Below, piece after piece: positions 1 to 5,891 of a stretch of DNA of 5,891 nt; within the stretch, counting starts at the first letter, position 1; each line of letters begins with the position of its first letter. The DNA is from Candidatus Heimdallarchaeota archaeon. GTDB lineage: Archaea; Asgardarchaeota; Heimdallarchaeia; Heimdallarchaeales; Kariarchaeaceae. The notes below the pieces were generated by a model. The model saw only the letters and a list, made by a program, of their open reading frames with translations, did not search any database and was not told the origin of the DNA. The stretch lies in NCBI GenBank assembly GCA_022574115.1, contig JACZSS010000208.1, positions 1 through 5,891 of the forward strand, written 5' to 3'. Position numbers and translations under genes: made by a program.

Positions 1-144
1 CTCAGCGGTAGAGACCCGGATTCCGGCCCGGCGGAGAATATTGGTAAAATCGAGGCTATGATTGAAAATTCGAAAAAATGCAAGGAATTGCAAAAAGAGA
101 ACGGTTCTGTATTAAAATGGATTGAAAAATTAAAAGATTCTTGA
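1..144 (+). CDS. 3' end of an unidentified gene (C-terminal 47 residues)
   Basis: Frame 1 is open from the first base to a TGA at 142-144, so this is most likely the C-terminus of a gene that starts before the window. The visible part begins LSGRDPDSGPAENIGKIEAM. It continues as a Lys/Glu-rich, probably amphipathic helix, with a single Cys, and ends in KLKDS. I do not recognise the family. An internal ATG at 58 could start a 28-codon peptide, but no Shine-Dalgarno precedes it, and the open frame continues upstream of it, so a truncated longer gene is preferred. Bases 1-36 are about 72% G+C by hand count, far richer than the rest of the window. They contain a tRNA D-arm-like string, so an RNA gene at the edge is the alternative, although no T-arm follows. 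Confidence 0.5.
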   Translation, partial: LSGRDPDSGPAENIGKIEAMIENSKKCKELQKENGSVLKWIEKLKDS

Positions 145-153
145 CTAGCAAAT

Positions 154-189
154 TTGGTCTGCATTAATCATTTGTAGTGTACGGACCAA
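154..189 (+). repeat. inverted repeat downstream of the first gene, possible transcript-end hairpin
   Basis: Bases 154-161 (TTGGTCTG) can pair with 182-189 (CGGACCAA) as eight pairs including one G-U, around a 20-nt loop. The repeat starts ten bases after the TGA at 142-144, where a transcript end would be expected. No T-run follows it directly, and an overlapping shorter pairing (CCAA 186-189 with TTGG 196-199) competes. It could be a weak terminator or processing hairpin, or chance. Confidence 0.2.
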
Positions 190-216
190 TTCAATTTGGC
201 TGATTCACATCGATTT

Positions 217-226
217 GTTTAAAGTA
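217..226 (+). promoter_or_regulatory. candidate archaeal TATA-like box for the surface-protein gene
   Basis: The string GTTTAAAGTA is the best AT-rich match upstream of the gene, about 57 nt before the ATG at 283. If it acts as a TATA box with the usual 22-27 nt distance, transcription would start near 245-252. That gives a leader of about 30-38 nt holding the Shine-Dalgarno at 271-276. A box at a similar distance lies before the protease gene. This is inferred from position and composition only. Confidence 0.28.
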
Positions 227-270
227 CTAACAAATTCGTGGAACTTAGAGAACGTACAGAATTCGTTCAA

Positions 271-276
271 AGAGGA
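271..276 (+). promoter_or_regulatory. Shine-Dalgarno site that decides the start at 283
   Basis: AGAGGA lies six bases before the ATG at 283 and matches the anti-Shine-Dalgarno end of 16S rRNA. The in-frame GTG at 238 would add 15 mostly charged residues ahead of a hydrophobic signal peptide, which is not expected for a secreted protein. Confidence 0.6.
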
Positions 277-282
277 TTTTTA

Positions 283-2178
283 ATGCAAAAAAAGTCTTTC
301 ATTCTGTTATTTTTACTTTGCTTAAGTATTATGCCATTTGCGGTCAACAACAGTAATGGTGATCATCTTGAAGATGTTAGCGTGCCAGAACCGATTTTTG
401 ATCGTGTATTTCCAGAAGGAGATGATACTCCAAGTGTATATCAGATAAATGAGACGATCACAATCTTTTATGAAACTTCACGAACAGATGTTGAAGGAAT
501 GATTTTACTTGGATCCGGAAGCAATTTAACAGAAAATTTGGACGACGAAGACAATCTAAGATACTTCGAGCTTGAAAGCAGCTTTCGGAATGAATCATTT
601 TATGAAATCGAACTCAACGTGACTTCATATACTTATTTTTACGCTATGACATGGTTCAACACCATTGATAATCATACTTACGAAGAGATTGATTTCGAAG
701 ACAATGCTCTAGGTCATCAACTCTGGGTGAAGGATCAAGCTGAATATCCTGAATTTGTGGATCTCGAAAATGCGGAACTCCAAGAAGGAGCTTATTACGC
801 ACCCCTTGAAACCAATGTTTCTGTGATTTATGATGTGCTCGATCCATTAAACAATACGGAATTACTTTTTGTCACGGCCAACTCGACTGAAGATCTGTAC
901 AACAGGACGATTGCCAATACAAATCAGATGGTTTTACTCGAAAATCGGGACAATAACGTTTCCCGCTTCATATTTAATTTGACTATTACTCAGCGATTAA
1001 CCTTTTTTACCGCACTTGGGGAATTTGGGTATGAAAGAGATACAGAGAGTGAACTGGTAAATCATCGTATTACGACAGGTTTTAATTTTAATGTTAGCTT
1101 CTCTGTGGAAGATCTCATGTATACAGATCTCGATCCAATTGTATTCAATGTAACCTCTGTCAATCAAACCGATGATGATGAATTTTTTTATCGCTATAGA
1201 TATTTTGAGAACGAAACTTCAGATGATCCACTGCTTAATTGGACTGAAGTTTCAATCATGACAGATCTTATTGAGAGTAAAGAAGTAAACAATACGATTG
1301 ATGATTTGAATTTCACCTCCGAGATTAATGTCTACAGAGTTCATCTGGACATTGATCTGAATATATCTCAAAAGCTTGAAATCCAAGCCTACGTAGAGTA
1401 TTTGGAGGGGTCATACAATGAATCCGATCCATATGTGATCATCATCAGAGATTCCCGTCCTGACTTTGTACTCTTAAGTGGAAATAATACAATTACCAAT
1501 GCCAATTCTACATTAGTTGAGTTTGAACTAACTACGGTAAGGGGTGAGATAGAAGCTGCACTTCTGAGCTCGAATTTTACATCTGAGATCGTAATTAAAG
1601 GTGAAATCAATCAAACCGTAAAATTTACAAATGTCAATGCGACAATCGTTGAAGGAAACCACACTGTCACAATTTCGATTACTAACGAATTTACGATTCT
1701 TAATATCACGGCGTTTAGTGAGACAATTGATGTTCAGCGTCAAAGAAATGTGACTCTCATATTTACGGTTGATATCTCTCCTCCCCTGATTACCAATATT
1801 GTGATCGATCGATCGTTAGTAGATAGTGAAGGAATTGTCGAAATAAGATTTATGGTGTTTGACGAACGCCGTTTTGACAGTGGAATCAGTCTGATTAAAC
1901 TCTCATGGGGAAATAACCTCACCATAAATGCAACCGGTTTAAACTCAGCACGATTTCAGTACTATTTTAAGGGTGAATACAACATTACAATTACTGCAAT
2001 AGACAAAGTCGGAAACAAAGAAATACTCAATGCGGGGATCATAAAAGTTGAAATGGACCAATTTATTCGAGAGACAACAACCGATGATTCACCCCTAGAT
2101 ATATCCAATGTGATCATTCCGTTGGTATTTGGAATGTTGATAGTACGTGCTCGAAAAGTTAAACAAATACGATCTTAG
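283..2178 (+). CDS. secreted, membrane-anchored, sequon-rich beta-sandwich surface protein of unknown function
   Basis: A 631-residue protein with no family I can name. Residues 1-26 form a signal peptide: QKK, a Leu/Phe-rich core, then a polar stretch. Residues 30-390 appear to be three related beta-sandwich domains. Residues 395-495 and 500-590 look like two further Ig-like domains, the last ending with an AIDKVGN turn. A short TTTDDSP linker (598-604), a hydrophobic segment (about 607-621) and the basic tail RARKVKQIRS anchor the C-terminus. By hand count there are about 32 N-x-S/T sequons among about 58 Asn, and about 103 acidic against 41 basic residues. The only Cys is in the signal peptide and is not in a lipobox. 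No catalytic motif is visible. The likely role is a glycosylated cell-surface or S-layer-associated stalk protein; adhesion or ligand binding would be guesses. The stop is TAG, and the protease gene begins 101 nt downstream. Confidence 0.88.
   Translation: MQKKSFILLFLLCLSIMPFAVNNSNGDHLEDVSVPEPIFDRVFPEGDDTPSVYQINETITIFYETSRTDVEGMILLGSGSNLTENLDDEDNLRYFELESSFRNESFYEIELNVTSYTYFYAMTWFNTIDNHTYEEIDFEDNALGHQLWVKDQAEYPEFVDLENAELQEGAYYAPLETNVSVIYDVLDPLNNTELLFVTANSTEDLYNRTIANTNQMVLLENRDNNVSRFIFNLTITQRLTFFTALGEFGYERDTESELVNHRITTGFNFNVSFSVEDLMYTDLDPIVFNVTSVNQTDDDEFFYRYRYFENETSDDPLLNWTEVSIMTDLIESKEVNNTIDDLNFTSEINVYRVHLDIDLNISQKLEIQAYVEYLEGSYNESDPYVIIIRDSRPDFVLLSGNNTITNANSTLVEFELTTVRGEIEAALLSSNFTSEIVIKGEINQTVKFTNVNATIVEGNHTVTISITNEFTILNITAFSETIDVQRQRNVTLIFTVDISPPLITNIVIDRSLVDSEGIVEIRFMVFDERRFDSGISLIKLSWGNNLTINATGLNSARFQYYFKGEYNITITAIDKVGNKEILNAGIIKVEMDQFIRETTTDDSPLDISNVIIPLVFGMLIVRARKVKQIRS
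430..1452 (+). repeat. three diverged beta-sandwich domain repeats within the surface protein
   Basis: Residues about 50-145, 168-262 and 280-390 share a recurring strand pattern. The clearest anchor is IELNVTSYTYFYAM (around N112), matched by IFNLTITQRLTFFTAL (around N232) and by DIDLNISQKLEIQAYV (around N360). These give a spacing of about 120 and 128 residues. The first two copies also share an opening Y-x3-ET/N-rich strand (NET at 56, NVS at 178) and an N-x-T-E-x-L motif (N81 and N200). Several sequons fall at equivalent positions. The third copy matches mainly in its last strands. The similarity is at protein level only; no DNA repeat is evident. Confidence 0.5.
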
Positions 2179-2218
2179 CCTAGGTTAATTTAACTGCTTC
2201 ATTCTCAGATTAGAACCG

Positions 2219-2252
2219 GAAATATTTATTGACAACTACAATTCTTTAAATA
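2219..2252 (+). promoter_or_regulatory. candidate promoter region of the protease gene with two TATA-like boxes
   Basis: The intergenic stretch carries AAATATTTATT (about 2220-2230) and TTTAAATA (2245-2252). Using the first box, transcription would start near 2250, leaving about 30 nt of leader that includes the Shine-Dalgarno. Using the second, the transcript would start within a few bases of the ATG at 2280 and be nearly leaderless. The first fits better with the ribosome-binding site and repeats the roughly 57-nt box-to-ATG distance seen before the surface-protein gene. This supports separate promoters rather than one operon, but it rests on composition and spacing only. Confidence 0.33.
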
Positions 2253-2261
2253 GCTGATAAC

Positions 2262-2267
2262 AGAGGT
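2262..2267 (+). promoter_or_regulatory. Shine-Dalgarno-like site for the protease gene
   Basis: AGAGGT ends 12 nt before the ATG at 2280, a somewhat long but acceptable spacing. An in-frame TAA at 2247-2249 closes the frame upstream, and no other ATG, GTG or TTG lies in frame between that stop and 2280, so the start is well fixed. Confidence 0.45.
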
Positions 2268-2279
2268 TTAGTTTATAAA

Positions 2280-5200
2280 ATGAGATTTCGTCAGACAGTA
2301 ATTATTTTTGGACTTAGCGCAATTTTGGTATTTCCAGTTGTAAATTTTCCACCAGACTCATTCCATGATAATGACTTAGAATCTAGGACAAGTAATGCAG
2401 ACAGTGACCGGTTTGTGAGTTCAAATATGGTTGCACTGTCTATACAGAGGTCAGTTGAGATCGCAGACAAGAACTTTGACAAAATAGCTGATTACATTGA
2501 TCAAGGCAAGTCAAGCTACAATCTGTTACTAACTTTCAACGATGCAGAATTAATTCCAATGAGTTTTGATATTTCAGGTCTTGAGATAGTTGAATATTTC
2601 GAGAATTTACCTATTGTTCATGTCAAACTTACTGAAAATCAGCTTGATGAAATCTCTAAATTACCCGGATTGGCCATCATCGACGAAAATGTCAATTTCG
2701 AAAAACAACTTGCCTATTCAACGTCGCAACTTGGTGTTCGACCTTATATATGGGACACCGGCCTAACTGGCTCCAATCAATTTAGTATTGCCATCCTGGA
2801 TACTGGAATAGATCGATCACATTCGGCTTTCAAAGACAGAATAATTGCAACTTGGAATGCTCTAAATGATAACCGCACTGCAGCATTTGACGTAGATGGT
2901 CACGGCACACATGTAGCAGGTATAGCCGCAGGTCTCCCGGTAAGTGATCCGGGAATTTTTACCCAAACTAGTAGAGGTGAACTAACTCCTGCTGGCTTCT
3001 TTTGGGCTGACATGGGTTGGCCAAATGTGAATGAATCAGTTACTATTGAGGTTGGATTAGATTGGGGAGATCCAGGAGTAGATACTCCTGGTGGAGAGGC
3101 TTGGATCGGTGTGATTGATTGGCCTCCGACGGGGAATCCTTCGAGTGCCTGCAGTGGTTGTATTGAATATGATTCAACAGGTGAATTTACAGCGACATTC
3201 ACGCTCAATCCGTCTGTGTCTGAGGATTATTACATAGGAATAGGTAACACAAATGCAGTTGAAGGGCTCCCATATGAAGCATGGGCAAGATTAAGTTTGG
3301 ATTCCGAAATACCAAGTCAATTGAATGGTGATGGATACGCATCGCATTCTGGTGTTGCACCCGGAACTAATATAGTCGCAATAAAAGTTTTGGATAATCA
3401 AGGGGTTGGGAGTGCAACAGATTTAATTTCAGCACTGAGCTGGGTTGCAAAAAACAAATTAGTCTACAATATAACTGTTATCAATTTAAGCTTAGGATTT
3501 GATTCATTAATAACTCCGGTTAACGTAGCCATAGATTCGATTGTCGTAGAGGACGGAATTATTGCAGTTATCGCAGCTGGAAATTCAGGAAAAGATAGTG
3601 GTATATTTTCACCCGGATCAGCTGCAGAAGCAATCACCGTTGGGGCTCTCAATAGATTTAATGAAGTTGCTTATTATTCCAGTACTGGGACTGAAGAGGA
3701 GAATCCAGTAATGAAACCAGATGTATTGGCACCAGGAGGCTCAAGTTCATTTGTTCCACATGGTTTTGATACAAGCTATCTTGAAGGGGTGGGATTGATC
3801 GTCTCGCCAGATAGTAACCTAGTTGGGAACTATAATGAATCTCCTCATGACTTGATTGGCTACCAAGGAACAAGTATGGCAGCACCTCACATTGCAGGGT
3901 TAGCCGCGTTGCTAGTACAAGCAATGGAGAGCACGGATGGATGGGATTGGCAGATATCCGATGTCCGAAAAATCAAAAGATCAATTCTTTCGTCCACATT
4001 CGAGGTTGTAAATATTGGCTCAGCTGGCGGTGAGGGCAACATAGAAAATGGCATCCCCGATCAAACCCCTTCCCTAGATAGAACATTCAAAGACTACACT
4101 GAAGGTTGGGGTGCGGTGAATGGGTTTGCAGCTTACAATGCATTAACCCGACAAATTCCACTTAATGACAATTTAATTATCGAGATGAGTTTAGAGGATC
4201 CATTTATCAGCAATGTGGCATCTTGGAACTTTCACGCATTTGCCAATGAACAATATACTTTCTTGGCTAGTGTTCCCGGTGGAGCTGATTTTGATCTTCT
4301 AATATTCGATCTCAATTCAGGCCAATTTGGCGAACCCACTCTAAGATACTCCTCAACCCTTGGGGTAGGCCTTGATGAACAAATAATTTTTGAAGAAACA
4401 CTAGATAAGGAACTCACCTTGGTTGTAAGAATCGTGGACAGCTTAAATTCAATGGATCAAATTACCATATCTTTACTGAATCCAGATTTTGTTCCAAACG
4501 TCCAAATCGAGTTTCCAAAAGACGGGTCTTTCATTAACAATGCTGATCCGATCGTGAGATTTTCATCACAAACCAACATGGTTGACACGTTTCTTGACGA
4601 TAACTTCTTGGGTGTCTTCTCATCTGGAGATAATTTGAGTGAACTTTCTGAGGGAACACATAACTTAACTATTGTTGAAACGAATCCGAATCTGCAATTA
4701 AAAGCCATTTCTACATCAATATTCACTTTGGATCTAACCAAACCAGTATTGACATCAGATTTATCTGGGCTAGAAAATGGAGAAATATTCTCAGAGAGTT
4801 CCGTTAATTTCTCGTTGACAGATAATTTTGAGGTTGATCGCGTTGACTTGATCATAGATGGACAATTGCTAGAATCTGTGAGTGGAAATGAGATGAAAAT
4901 ACGTCTCAATCCTACTTCATTCGATATTGGAAATCATATAGTCATCCTCAAGGGTTTCGACAAAGCCGGGAATTTTCAGGCATTAGCGGCAAACATTACG
5001 TTCAGTCACCAAGTTTTCCTTGATTTACTACAAGATCTTACCATCCAGATTGATGAAGGATTGACATTGTTTTGGGGAGCATCTTCCACCAATCCAAATA
5101 AATTCCAAATTTATCTTGACCAAGAACTAATAGCCGAGACAAATTGGGATGGGACCGATATTAGTTATGTGATTAACTTTCAATCATTAGGAACCCATAT

Positions 5201-5891
5201 TGTGGAACTTCTCGCATTTGACAACGATGGAGGATTTGGCAGGGATACCATAATTGTTGAAGTCTTGGATAACATTCCCCCTAGAATCAATCTACTCACT
5301 GGTAACAGAAAAGATGCATCCACATCACAAGTTTTTGAATTCGAGGTAATCGAGGCACTCCCACAGAGTGTTCAAATTTTTGTGGATGAAATATTGACAG
5401 TAGATGTTGCTTCTTGGGATGGGGACCCAGCATTTACCAAAGTACAAATTAGTGGGATTCCCGGTCAGAGTACTAATTTAACGATAATTGCCAGAGACAC
5501 AAGTGGTAATTCCCGAAAGAGAACTACAATTGTTGACTGGTTTGATTTATCGGGACCAGATTTGGTCGAGTTAAGTGATATTGAGTTTGTGCAGGGACAG
5601 GCTTCACAAGAGTTGATTTGGACCTGGGTTGAACCCTTTATTTCGGAGATCACATTATCACTTGACAATCAAGAACTTTCAGACTCGCAATATCAACGGG
5701 TTGACGATTTTACAATTAAGATCCCCTTCTCTCAATTAAATATGTTAGAAGCGGGAATACATATTGCGGAGCTCATAATTGACGATACTGTAAATCGAAT
5801 TGTTGTGGACGTTGTTACTATAACAGTTCTTCCAAATACCGACACAACCTCAAAATCAGAGGACAGCGGTTTTCTTCAAAACTTTTCGGTT
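2280..5891 (+). CDS. subtilisin-family (S8) serine protease precursor with Ig-like stalk, 3' end outside window
   Basis: The frame is open for 1204 codons to the last base with no stop, so the C-terminus is missing. Residues 1-20 are a signal peptide. Residues 78-141 match an I9 propeptide (LPIVHVKLTENQLDEISKLP region), a chaperone and inhibitor removed on maturation. The catalytic domain, about 148-625, has Asp174 in AILDTGID, His208 in DGHGTHVAG, the oxyanion Asn435 in IAAGNSG and Ser532 in GTSMAAPHIAG. KPDVLAPG and GWGAVNGFAAYNAL are also canonical, so it should be active. A 137-residue insertion follows the His motif. A PPC-like beta-sandwich (about 632-735) and five Ig-like repeats (about 736-1183) follow. 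The polar stretch NTDTTSKSEDSG at the edge resembles the linker before the neighbour's membrane anchor. It probably cleaves proteins outside the cell. Family assignment is firm; substrate and physiological role are unknown. Confidence 0.96.
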   Translation, partial: MRFRQTVIIFGLSAILVFPVVNFPPDSFHDNDLESRTSNADSDRFVSSNMVALSIQRSVEIADKNFDKIADYIDQGKSSYNLLLTFNDAELIPMSFDISGLEIVEYFENLPIVHVKLTENQLDEISKLPGLAIIDENVNFEKQLAYSTSQLGVRPYIWDTGLTGSNQFSIAILDTGIDRSHSAFKDRIIATWNALNDNRTAAFDVDGHGTHVAGIAAGLPVSDPGIFTQTSRGELTPAGFFWADMGWPNVNESVTIEVGLDWGDPGVDTPGGEAWIGVIDWPPTGNPSSACSGCIEYDSTGEFTATFTLNPSVSEDYYIGIGNTNAVEGLPYEAWARLSLDSEIPSQLNGDGYASHSGVAPGTNIVAIKVLDNQGVGSATDLISALSWVAKNKLVYNITVINLSLGFDSLITPVNVAIDSIVVEDGIIAVIAAGNSGKDSGIFSPGSAAEAITVGALNRFNEVAYYSSTGTEEENPVMKPDVLAPGGSSSFVPHGFDTSYLEGVGLIVSPDSNLVGNYNESPHDLIGYQGTSMAAPHIAGLAALLVQAMESTDGWDWQISDVRKIKRSILSSTFEVVNIGSAGGEGNIENGIPDQTPSLDRTFKDYTEGWGAVNGFAAYNALTRQIPLNDNLIIEMSLEDPFISNVASWNFHAFANEQYTFLASVPGGADFDLLIFDLNSGQFGEPTLRYSSTLGVGLDEQIIFEETLDKELTLVVRIVDSLNSMDQITISLLNPDFVPNVQIEFPKDGSFINNADPIVRFSSQTNMVDTFLDDNFLGVFSSGDNLSELSEGTHNLTIVETNPNLQLKAISTSIFTLDLTKPVLTSDLSGLENGEIFSESSVNFSLTDNFEVDRVDLIIDGQLLESVSGNEMKIRLNPTSFDIGNHIVILKGFDKAGNFQALAANITFSHQVFLDLLQDLTIQIDEGLTLFWGASSTNPNKFQIYLDQELIAETNWDGTDISYVINFQSLGTHIVELLAFDNDGGFGRDTIIVEVLDNIPPRINLLTGNRKDASTSQVFEFEVIEALPQSVQIFVDEILTVDVASWDGDPAFTKVQISGIPGQSTNLTIIARDTSGNSRKRTTIVDWFDLSGPDLVELSDIEFVQGQASQELIWTWVEPFISEITLSLDNQELSDSQYQRVDDFTIKIPFSQLNMLEAGIHIAELIIDDTVNRIVVDVVTITVLPNTDTTSKSEDSGFLQNFSV
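2511..2702 (+). other. I9-type inhibitor propeptide region of the protease
   Basis: Residues about 78-141 of the protease follow the I9 pattern. A first strand (YNLLLTF) and FDISGLEIVEYFENLPIVHV come first, followed by a helix (TENQLDEISKLPG) and the closing strand LAIIDENVNFEKQL. In this family the domain folds against the protease, assists folding and blocks the active site until cleaved. Autoprocessing would be expected near residues 139-147, but no exact site can be read. The stretch between the signal peptide and this domain (about 21-77) is polar and unassigned. Confidence 0.75.
2934..3344 (+). other. 137-residue insertion in the protease catalytic domain between the His motif and GVAP
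   Basis: In subtilisin BPN' about 19 residues separate the catalytic His from the GVAP motif. Here His208 and GVAP at 358-361 are 150 residues apart. Residues 219-355 are extra sequence, rich in Trp (242, 247, 262, 275, 281, 335), Gly and Asp. They contain Cys291 and Cys294, the only cysteines in the visible protein. Alternating hydrophobic stretches such as VTIEVGL, FTATFTL and YYIGIGN suggest a small beta-sandwich, possibly PPC-like. The flanking protease motifs are intact and in frame, so this is a domain insertion, not damage. Its role is unknown; substrate selection is an inference. Confidence 0.75.
4173..4484 (+). other. PPC-like beta-sandwich domain following the protease domain
   Basis: Residues about 632-735 have the pattern of bacterial and archaeal pre-peptidase C-terminal domains. 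SNVASWNFHAFANEQYTF comes first, then PGGADFDLLIFD, then strands ending ELTLVVRIVD and DQITISLLNP. Such domains commonly follow secreted subtilases and metalloproteases and are often thought to aid secretion or binding. The assignment is by strand pattern and position after the GWGAVNGFAAY end of the catalytic domain. Confidence 0.6.
4485..5828 (+). repeat. five Ig-like stalk repeats in the protease
   Basis: Residues about 736-1183 form a series of beta-sandwich modules of roughly 87-96 residues. Each has a strand with I/L-x-D/V-D-x-x-x-L and ends in a G-x-H-hydrophobic strand. The latter reads EGTHNLTIVE (His794), IGNHIVILKG (His886), LGTHIVELLA (His973), GQSTNLTIIA (about 1062-1071, His replaced) and AGIHIAELII (His1161). 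Three are followed by turns of the DxxGN/DNDGG type. They probably form a rigid stalk that holds the protease away from the membrane. There is no DNA-level identity between copies, so the duplication is old. Confidence 0.7.

Noticed and set aside
1..60. Possible tRNA gene running off the 5' edge (D-arm string, then a potential anticodon arm with TCC)
   Set aside because: The anticodon stem needs a C-C mismatch. No T-arm with a TTCRANT loop and no acceptor stem follow in the next 100 bases.
238..282. GTG at 238 as start of the surface protein
   Set aside because: It would place 15 mostly polar or charged residues before the signal peptide. The ATG at 283 has its own Shine-Dalgarno six bases upstream.
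283..345. Lipoprotein signal in the surface protein (Cys in FLLCLS)
   Set aside because: The residues before Cys do not fit a lipobox (a small residue is needed at -1), and the hydrophobic core continues past it.
1803..1815. Three tandem GATC tetramers
   Set aside because: They sit inside the coding frame, encoding part of IVIDRS, are short, and are explained by codon choice.
2184..2194. GTTAA-T-TTAAC palindrome after the first stop as a terminator
   Set aside because: A one-base loop cannot form a normal hairpin, and no T-run follows; AT-rich sequence yields such palindromes by chance.
2900..3208. 102-codon open frame on the minus strand
   Set aside because: It lies wholly inside the protease gene, opposite the insertion, is Pro/Ser-rich with no recognisable motif, and has no convincing start signals; it is a shadow of the plus-strand frame.
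4457..4909. 150-codon open frame on the minus strand
   Set aside because: It is antisense to the Ig-like repeats of the protease, low in complexity and without any family motif; a shadow frame.

Overview
The window reads as AT-rich, gene-dense DNA from a prokaryote, most likely an archaeon. The support is indirect. Both large proteins are secreted and multi-domain, with beta-sandwich stalks; the first also carries a very high load of N-glycosylation sequons and a C-terminal membrane anchor. AT-rich boxes lie about 57 nt upstream of each ATG, with a Shine-Dalgarno match in between. This style fits surface proteins of Asgard (Heimdall/Loki-type) or Thermoplasmata-like lineages, but the sequence alone does not fix the taxon.

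Layout, all on the plus strand. Bases 1-144 hold the 3' end of an unidentified gene, with a helical, Lys/Glu-rich C-terminus. After 138 nt without a gene, 283-2178 encodes a 631-residue acidic surface protein of unknown function: signal peptide, about five beta-sandwich domains, a Thr/Asp linker, one hydrophobic segment and a basic tail. The ATG at 283 is preferred over the upstream GTG at 238 because it has its own Shine-Dalgarno and is followed at once by a signal peptide. After a 101-nt gap, 2280 to the window end (5891) is one uninterrupted frame of 1204 codons. It encodes a subtilisin-family (S8) protease with signal peptide, I9-type propeptide, an intact Asp/His/Asn/Ser set, a PPC-like domain and five Ig-like repeats. 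It has no stop codon in the window and is cut just where a membrane anchor would be expected.

The two large genes look like separately promoted neighbours whose products both act outside the cell. Their stalks share related Ig-like modules ending in a G-x-H/Y-hydrophobic strand and a D-x-x-G-N turn. The most unusual points are a roughly 137-residue insertion inside the protease catalytic domain, which holds the only two cysteines of the visible protein, and the surface protein's sequon density, where about 32 of about 58 Asn lie in N-x-S/T. No mobile element, CRISPR array or convincing RNA gene was found.
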